Assembly (NCBI RefSeq): GCF_031432975.1
Contig: NZ_CP133838.1
Location: 3,782,001 to 3,846,000 of the forward strand
Origin: Buttiauxella selenatireducens
GTDB taxonomy: Bacteria; Pseudomonadota; Gammaproteobacteria; Enterobacterales; Enterobacteriaceae
DNA length: 64,000 bases
Direction of reading: 5' to 3'
The position numbers and the translations under genes were made by a program. The notes under the pieces are model-generated. The model worked only from the letters and a program-made list of their open reading frames with translations, made no database searches and was not told the origin of the DNA. Shown piece after piece: positions 57,580-64,000 of this stretch. Each line of letters opens with the position of its first letter. Position 1 is the first letter of the stretch.

Positions 57580-58491
57580 ATGCAATTATGTAAACTGGCC
57601 TCGGCTTTGTTGGTTATGGGTTTAGGTGCGGGTATCGCGCACGCTGAAGATGCAAAACCTGCGGCTCAGCAAAGTACTCTTGATAAGATTGCCGCTAATG
57701 GCGTTATTGTTGTCGGTCACCGTGAATCCTCCGTCCCATTCTCTTACTACGATAACGAACAAAAAGTTGTGGGTTATTCACAGGCTTATTCCAACGCCAT
57801 CGTTGAAGCAGTGAAGAAGAAACTCAATAAACCTGACCTTCAGGTTAAATTGATCCCTATTACCTCTCAGAACCGTATTCCATTGCTGCAAAACGGCACT
57901 TTCGATTTTGAGTGTGGTTCAACTACCAACAACCTGGAACGCCAAAAACAAGCGTCATTCTCCGACACCATCTTCGTGGTGGGTACGCGTTTGCTGACTA
58001 AGAAAGGTGGCGAAATTAAAGACTTTGCTGACCTGAAAGGTAAAGCGGTCGTTGTGACCTCTGGCACCACTTCTGAAGTACTGCTTAACAAGCTGAATGA
58101 AGAGAAGAAGATGGATATGCGCATTATCAGCGCCAAAGACCACGGTGACTCTTTCCGCACCCTGGAAAGCGGTCGTGCTGTCGCCTTTATGATGGATGAT
58201 GCTCTGCTGGCCGGTGAACGTGCTAAAGCGAAGAAACAGGATAACTGGGAAATCGTTGGCACTCCGCAATCACGTGAAGCGTACGGCTGTATGTTGCGTA
58301 AAGACGACCCTGACTTTAAGAAGTTGATGGATGACACCATCGCTCAGGTGCAAACGTCAGGTGTTGCCGCTAAGTGGTTTGATAAGTGGTTCATGAACCC
58401 AATTCCACCGAAAAATATCAATATGAACTTCGCTTTGTCTGACGACATGAAAGCCCTGTTCAAAGAACCGAATGATAAAGCACTAAACTAA
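57580..58491 (+). CDS. gltI: Glutamate/aspartate ABC transporter, periplasmic binding protein
   Basis: 303 residues from the ATG at 57580 (E. coli 302), with AAGGAG 6 bases upstream; an upstream TTG (57574) is rejected. Signal peptide MQLCKLASALLVMGLGAGIA, cleaved near AHA, then an amino-acid-binding protein of family 3 (GVIVVGHRESSVPFSYYDN, QNGTFDFECGSTTNN, VVTSGTTSEVLLN). It catches glutamate and aspartate for GltJKL. SroC RNA lies between gltI and gltJ. Confidence 0.96.
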   Translation: MQLCKLASALLVMGLGAGIAHAEDAKPAAQQSTLDKIAANGVIVVGHRESSVPFSYYDNEQKVVGYSQAYSNAIVEAVKKKLNKPDLQVKLIPITSQNRIPLLQNGTFDFECGSTTNNLERQKQASFSDTIFVVGTRLLTKKGGEIKDFADLKGKAVVVTSGTTSEVLLNKLNEEKKMDMRIISAKDHGDSFRTLESGRAVAFMMDDALLAGERAKAKKQDNWEIVGTPQSREAYGCMLRKDDPDFKKLMDDTIAQVQTSGVAAKWFDKWFMNPIPPKNINMNFALSDDMKALFKEPNDKALN

Positions 58492-58528
58492 TTAGAACCA
58501 AGGGCCGGGATGACCCAGCCCTCCCGAT

Positions 58529-58680
58529 TGACGAACTGAAGCTCGGACAGACTATGCGTTGGATGGCCGTTCCCCATCCGGCGTGAAAGTACCCCATAAA
58601 TCTCAGGCAACGACCTGAAATCCGGGTACAAGCTTCTCATCAATCTTCGAGGGTAGCGCTACTGCTACCCTCATTTTTTT
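58529..58680 (+). ncRNA. sroC: SroC small RNA, between gltI and gltJ
   Basis: The gltI-gltJ gap contains a conserved block (GAAGCTCGGACAGACTATGC, GTGAAAGTACCCCAT, AGGCAACGACCTGAAATCCG) ending in a strong hairpin GAGGGTAG...GCTACCCTC and a T7 run (58649-58680). In E. coli and Salmonella this segment is released from the gltIJKL mRNA by RNase E as SroC, an Hfq-binding RNA sponge that binds and destabilises the sRNA GcvB (and MgrR). The 3' end is clear; the 5' end given is approximate. The terminator also limits read-through into gltJKL. Confidence 0.78.
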
Positions 58681-58693
58681 CCTGGAGTATGTT

Positions 58694-59434
58694 ATGTCTA
58701 TTGACTGGAACTGGGGAATATTTCTACAGCCCGCCCCGTTCGGCAACACAACCTATCTGGGCTGGATTTGGAATGGCTTCCAGGTCACCGTCGCCCTGTC
58801 GATCTGCGCATGGATAATCGCCTTCCTTGTCGGCTCATTGTTCGGCATTTTGCGTACGGTTCCTAATAAATGGCTGTCGAGCATGGGCACGCTATATGTC
58901 GAACTATTCCGTAATGTGCCTCTTATCGTGCAGTTTTTTACCTGGTATTTAGTGGTGCCGGAATTACTGCCTGAGAACCTCGGCATGTGGTTTAAATCCG
59001 AGCTTGACCCGAATATACAGTTCTTCCTGTCGTCGATGATTTGCCTCGGCCTGTTTACCGCCGCGCGAGTCTGTGAGCAGGTTCGTGCCGCTATTCAATC
59101 GCTACCGCGTGGACAGAAAAACGCCGCACTGGCGATGGGGCTGACGCTCCCACAAGCCTATCGTTATGTCCTGCTGCCAAACGCCTATCGCGTGATTGTG
59201 CCGCCAATGACATCTGAGATGATGAACCTGGTGAAGAACTCGGCCATCGCGTCAACCATTGGTCTGGTCGATATGGCAGCCCAGGCAGGTAAACTGCTGG
59301 ACTATTCTGCTCATGCCTACGAATCCTTCACGGCCATCACGCTCGCTTATGTGCTGATTAACGCCGTGATTATGCTGGTGATGTATGTGGTCGAACGTAA
59401 AATTCGCCTGCCTGGCAACATGGGAGGTAAATGA
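58694..59434 (+). CDS. gltJ: Glutamate/aspartate ABC transporter permease GltJ
   Basis: 246 residues, the E. coli length. Membrane protein with about five helices and the HisMQ-type permease signature [20 protein letters not shown] (the EAA loop that contacts the ATPase). It forms the inner-membrane channel with GltK. CCTGGAG lies upstream of the ATG. The stop shares one base with the gltK start. Confidence 0.95.
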   Translation: MSIDWNWGIFLQPAPFGNTTYLGWIWNGFQVTVALSICAWIIAFLVGSLFGILRTVPNKWLSSMGTLYVELFRNVPLIVQFFTWYLVVPELLPENLGMWFKSELDPNIQFFLSSMICLGLFTAARVCEQVRAAIQSLPRGQKNAALAMGLTLPQAYRYVLLPNAYRVIVPPMTSEMMNLVKNSAIASTIGLVDMAAQAGKLLDYSAHAYESFTAITLAYVLINAVIMLVMYVVERKIRLPGNMGGK

Positions 59435-60108
59435 TGTACGATTTTGACTGGACTTCGATTCTTCCCGCCATGCCTTATCTGATCCAGGGGTTGATTATCA
59501 CCCTGAAAATTACAGTTACTGCAGTGATAATCGGTATTGTGTGGGGAACCTTGCTCGCCGTTATGCGTCTATCGCCAATCAAGCCGATTGCCTGGTTTGC
59601 GAGCGCCTACGTCAACGTTTTCCGTTCAATTCCGCTGGTCATGGTGCTGCTGTGGTTTTACCTGGTGGTCCCGGGTTTCTTGCAAAAAGTGTTGGGGCTT
59701 TCACCGCAGACGGACATCCGCCTGATTTCAGCGATGGTCGCGTTCTCAATGTTTGAAGCCGCCTACTATTCCGAGATTATTCGCGCCGGTATTCAGAGCA
59801 TTTCACGCGGGCAGTCCAATGCCGCACTGGCGCTCGGGATGACGCACTGGCAATCAATGAAACTAATTATCCTGCCGCAGGCCTTCCGCGCCATGGTGCC
59901 GCTGCTGTTAACGCAGGGCATCGTATTATTCCAAGATACTTCGCTGGTGTATGTTTTGAGCCTGGCTGACTTCTTCCGTACCGCGACAACCATTGGCGAA
60001 CGTGATGGAACCCAGGTTGAGATGATTCTGTTTGCCGGTCTGGTTTATTTCGTAATCAGTCTTAGCGCCTCGCTGTTGGTCACATACTTGAAGAAAAGGA
60101 CAGTGTAA
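59434..60108 (+). CDS. gltK: Glutamate/aspartate ABC transporter permease GltK
   Basis: 224 residues from the ATG at 59434, as in E. coli (MYDFDW). An adjacent ATG at 59431 is possible, but GGGAGGT is better placed for the second one, and TGATG couples it to gltJ. Five membrane segments and the permease EAA loop [20 protein letters not shown] are visible. The stop shares a base with the gltL start. Confidence 0.94.
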   Translation: MYDFDWTSILPAMPYLIQGLIITLKITVTAVIIGIVWGTLLAVMRLSPIKPIAWFASAYVNVFRSIPLVMVLLWFYLVVPGFLQKVLGLSPQTDIRLISAMVAFSMFEAAYYSEIIRAGIQSISRGQSNAALALGMTHWQSMKLIILPQAFRAMVPLLLTQGIVLFQDTSLVYVLSLADFFRTATTIGERDGTQVEMILFAGLVYFVISLSASLLVTYLKKRTV

Positions 60109-60833
60109 TGATTTCCCTGAAAAATGTTTCTAAATGGTATGGTCACTTTCAGGTGCTCGCCGACTGCTCAACAGAAGTGAAGAAAGGCGAAGTGGTCGTG
60201 GTATGCGGCCCATCCGGCTCCGGAAAATCGACGCTGATTAAAACCGTAAACGGCCTGGAGCCTGTGCAAAAAGGCGAAATTGTTGTTAATGGCACGCAAG
60301 TGAATAGCAAAAAAACCAATCTGGCTGAATTGCGCTCGCACGTCGGTATGGTGTTCCAACACTTTGAGCTTTTCCCGCATCTGTCGATTATTGAAAACCT
60401 GACGCTGGCGCAAGTGAAAGTGCTCAAACGCAATAAAGAAGAGTCGCGTAAAAAAGGGCTTAAATTGCTTGAGCGCGTGGGGCTGACGGCTCATGCCGAT
60501 AAATTCCCAGCCCAGCTTTCCGGCGGCCAGCAGCAACGTGTGGCGATCGCGCGCGCGTTGTGTATGGATCCGGTAGCGATGCTGTTTGACGAACCGACCT
60601 CAGCACTTGATCCCGAGATGATCAACGAAGTACTGGACGTTATGGTCGAGCTGGCAAATGAAGGGATGACCATGATGGTGGTCACGCACGAAATGGGCTT
60701 TGCTCGCAAAGTGGCGAACCGCGTCATCTTTATGGATGAAGGGAAAATTGTCGAAGACTCAAACAAAGAGGACTTCTTCAATAATCCGCAATCGGAACGC
60801 GCGAAAGACTTCCTGGCAAAAATCCTGCATTAA
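60108..60833 (+). CDS. gltL: Glutamate/aspartate ABC transporter ATP-binding protein GltL
   Basis: 241 residues, the E. coli length. ABC ATPase powering uptake by GltIJK. Walker [10 protein letters not shown] (near residues 36-44), Q-loop [10 protein letters not shown], signature LSGGQQQR, Walker [13 protein letters not shown] and switch VVTHEMGF are all intact. The start overlaps the gltK stop (TAATG). Confidence 0.97.
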   Translation: MISLKNVSKWYGHFQVLADCSTEVKKGEVVVVCGPSGSGKSTLIKTVNGLEPVQKGEIVVNGTQVNSKKTNLAELRSHVGMVFQHFELFPHLSIIENLTLAQVKVLKRNKEESRKKGLKLLERVGLTAHADKFPAQLSGGQQQRVAIARALCMDPVAMLFDEPTSALDPEMINEVLDVMVELANEGMTMMVVTHEMGFARKVANRVIFMDEGKIVEDSNKEDFFNNPQSERAKDFLAKILH

Positions 60834-60845
60834 TCATACGAGAAA

Positions 60846-60880
60846 CCGCGTAATCACTTGCCTTGAAGGTGATTACGCGG
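60846..60880. terminator. Hairpin between gltL and the TRAP binding protein
   Basis: CCGCGTAATCAC with GTGATTACGCGG, a perfect 12-bp stem around an 11-base loop, lies between the convergent gltL and the gene at 60890. No T-run follows on either strand (GGTATTACTT on plus), so it may act as a weak bidirectional terminator or RNA end protector. Confidence 0.55.
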
Positions 60881-60889
60881 GGTATTACT

Positions 60890-61939
60890 TTACTTCATTG
60901 TTTCCTTCAACAACGTATCCTTTAACAACACGGTGACTTTTTGCATCGTCGGACGAACGTCTTTCACGCCCTGACTCTCTTGTTCCTTGAGCCATTTTTC
61001 CTGTACTTGCTGATAGTGCGTCGTGTTTTCCCACTGAGCGACTTCATTAGAGGTAAGCTCGCGGACATTCGCACCGTTGTTACGCAAATCTTTGATCATC
61101 GCGTCATAGCCACTATCCATCACCGAACCTAAACTTTGGTAAGCTTTTGCCGCCGCGCGTTGGATTGCCTGTTTATCTTCTTCGGCCAGCTTGTCCCACG
61201 TGTTTTTATTCATCACCAGCGGGTAAACATGCCCCAGCCACAGATCTTTTGAGATAAGGATATTAGGGGCCGTTTTATGGACGTTGAGTTGATAGCCACT
61301 ATCCACATTGACCATTAACCCATCCAGACGCCCTGCTTTAAGAGCATCATAAATTGCGTCACCCCATGGCATTGAAACAGGAATTGCCCCGCTGTTTTTT
61401 AAGAAGTCCTGATGCCAGAAGCTGGCTGAACGCCATTGAGTCCCTTTGATATCATCAAGATGATTCAAAGGTTTGGTACTGAAGAACGCAACGGGATAAC
61501 CGGTTGCCAGGAAGATGTTAACGACATTTTGTTTCGTTAATTCAGCCTGGAACTCAGGGATAGTGGCGTAGGCTTTGCGGAAAAACTCGACTTGTTGATC
61601 CCCGGTCGGCCCTGTAGGGAAACTTTTGAAAATCTGCTGTAGGGGGAACTCTTTCGGCGTGTATTCAGGCACAACGGTCGCTATATCAGCCACTTTGCCC
61701 TCTTTCACCGCCCCCAGAGCATCGTAGCTGCGTGCCAGTTCACTATCCCAGTGTTCTTCTATTTTCAGGCGACCCTGCGATTCCTTCTCAATTTCAGCAA
61801 AGAAAACATCCTTAATGAAGCGAGTGCGCATCCCGCCCAGCGGTTCATGATCGGAATATTTCAGGATTTGGGCTGCTGATACCGTGGTCGGTATCAGCAG
61901 CGCGGACAGAGCGATAGCTAACATCTTGCCTGACTGCAT
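60890..61939 (-). CDS. TRAP transporter solute-binding protein (DctP family), orphan
   Basis: 349 residues. Signal peptide MQSGKMLAIALSALLIPTTV, cleaved near VSA, then a TRAP-type extracytoplasmic receptor fold (DctP/SBP_bac_7): LGGMRTRFIKDVFFAEIEKES, ELARSYDALGAVKEGKVADIA, and the family arginine/Asn region IKGTQWRS and DAIYDALKAGRLDGLMVN. Such proteins catch organic acids, sugar acids or sialic acid for a DctQM membrane pair. No DctQ or DctM gene is beside it, so its partner must lie elsewhere, or it has another role. The ligand cannot be told. AAGGAACCGCA precedes the ATG. It occupies the space where E. coli has rihA-hscC-djl genes. Confidence 0.85.
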   Translation of the reverse strand: MQSGKMLAIALSALLIPTTVSAAQILKYSDHEPLGGMRTRFIKDVFFAEIEKESQGRLKIEEHWDSELARSYDALGAVKEGKVADIATVVPEYTPKEFPLQQIFKSFPTGPTGDQQVEFFRKAYATIPEFQAELTKQNVVNIFLATGYPVAFFSTKPLNHLDDIKGTQWRSASFWHQDFLKNSGAIPVSMPWGDAIYDALKAGRLDGLMVNVDSGYQLNVHKTAPNILISKDLWLGHVYPLVMNKNTWDKLAEEDKQAIQRAAAKAYQSLGSVMDSGYDAMIKDLRNNGANVRELTSNEVAQWENTTHYQQVQEKWLKEQESQGVKDVRPTMQKVTVLLKDTLLKETMK

Positions 61940-61966
61940 TGCGGTTCCTTCGCTTTATGGTGGGAA

Positions 61967-62449
61967 TTATGGCTCAAATGGCCGACGACTAAATTGGTTA
62001 TGCCCACATTTCGGGCAAACAGGCAGCACATCCGGGGTATAAATCGCCAGGTGGAAATGGCAGTTCTCACAGACCAGATTCCCAAGCCCCACTACTTCCC
62101 CGCTGTGATACACGCCGTGATGATTCAGGTCCTGAAAGACTTCACGCCACTCAAGTTGAGTTTTGTCAGTGATATCCGCCAGTTCCTGCCAGAGACTTTC
62201 CTTAATGACGCGCATAAAAACGCTGTCAGTAAATTCGTTCTGGCTTTCGTTGTAGCTACGCGCAAACTCTTCCAGATCACGGCGGACTGCGCGCGTCACT
62301 TCATCAACTTCAGTACGCGTCAGCTCCCCGGTTTCGTTCATGCTTTTGCGCGCACTGGCGACCAGTTCATCAATATCACGCTCACCGTTACGTAATCGCT
62401 CGGTGAGTGAGGCCACCAGTTCACGGTAAAATTGAGCAACCTTGTTCAT
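61967..62449 (-). CDS. ybeL: Zinc-ribbon protein YbeL (DUF1451)
   Basis: 160 residues from the ATG at 62449, the E. coli length; the frame to 62482 is open but not conserved. The N-terminal half is helical and charged (YRELVASLTERLRNGERDID). The C-terminus has a zinc ribbon (CENCHFH ... CPKCGH). Function unknown. It lies 27 bp upstream of the TRAP-protein gene on the same strand and is divergent from leuS, as in E. coli. Confidence 0.94.
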   Translation of the reverse strand: MNKVAQFYRELVASLTERLRNGERDIDELVASARKSMNETGELTRTEVDEVTRAVRRDLEEFARSYNESQNEFTDSVFMRVIKESLWQELADITDKTQLEWREVFQDLNHHGVYHSGEVVGLGNLVCENCHFHLAIYTPDVLPVCPKCGHNQFSRRPFEP

Positions 62450-62658
62450 CGTCTGCCTGCCTCCATGAAGAGTTTCCTGCATTCTTAGCTCATGTAACCT
62501 GCTCTAATAGTAGACCTTAATCCGCTACCACTTTGTTAGTTTGCACACATGCAGCGTAAATAACTGCAAATGAGAAATGGACATGGCAGCTGTTGAAAGG
62601 CTGTTTTGCAGCACTCTTATCGGCTATGCTATGCGGATCTGAAACCTAATACGTTAAA

Positions 62659-64000
<1,342 letters not shown>

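Noticed and set aside
60838-60889. Attachment site or integration scar near the TRAP gene
   Set aside because: Only a hairpin is seen; no direct repeats, integrase or tRNA end lie beside it.

Overview
The window is ordinary, gene-dense chromosome from a bacterium of the Enterobacteriaceae. Almost every protein can be matched from memory to an Escherichia coli or Salmonella counterpart: class Ia ribonucleotide reductase, glp, men, kdp, nag, fur, tRNA, ubiF/miaB and glt genes. Several features argue that it is neither E. coli nor Salmonella: five ERIC elements, a tct operon beside the men genes, no glpQ-inaA, no arn genes, and a different NagE membrane domain. Kluyvera, Buttiauxella, Enterobacter or a relative would fit; the genus cannot be fixed from the sequence alone.

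Region 1 (1-23.0 kb) resembles the 50-51 min region of E. coli. It holds the nrdA end, nrdB and yfaE, then glpT diverging from glpABC (anaerobic glycerol-3-phosphate use, with GlpR and CRP sites between them). Next come yfaY, yfaZ and a tctDE/tctCBA tricarboxylate uptake locus where E. coli carries nudI-ais-arn. The menaquinone genes menFDHBCE follow, then elaB and elaA.

Region 2 (23.0-64 kb) resembles the 15-16 min region of E. coli, read in the opposite direction: ybfA, kdpFABC-DE, pgm-seqA, ybfF, ybfE, fldA, fur, chiQ-chiP, glnS, nagE/nagBACD, asnB, six tRNA genes, ubiF, miaB, ybeZ-ybeY-ybeX-lnt, gltI-SroC-gltJKL, an orphan TRAP solute-binding protein, ybeL and the start of leuS. The junction at about 23.0 kb is what an inversion across the terminus would leave.

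The genes fall into working modules: anaerobic respiration (GlpABC feeding menaquinone made by MenFDHBCE), amino-sugar and chitin use (ChiPQ, NagE, NagBACD under NagC, with glnS nearby), potassium uptake (KdpFABC), iron control and electron transfer (Fur, flavodoxin), and RNA/translation quality (MiaB, YbeZ/YbeY, tRNAs, GlnS, LeuS). I found no phage, transposase, CRISPR array, toxin island or clearly new system. The most notable items are a one-base frameshift that breaks kdpD, ERIC elements that all sit at gene 3' ends, the rearrangement junction, the unusual NagE, the lone TRAP binding protein, and a fur leader whose upstream reading frame runs in phase into fur.
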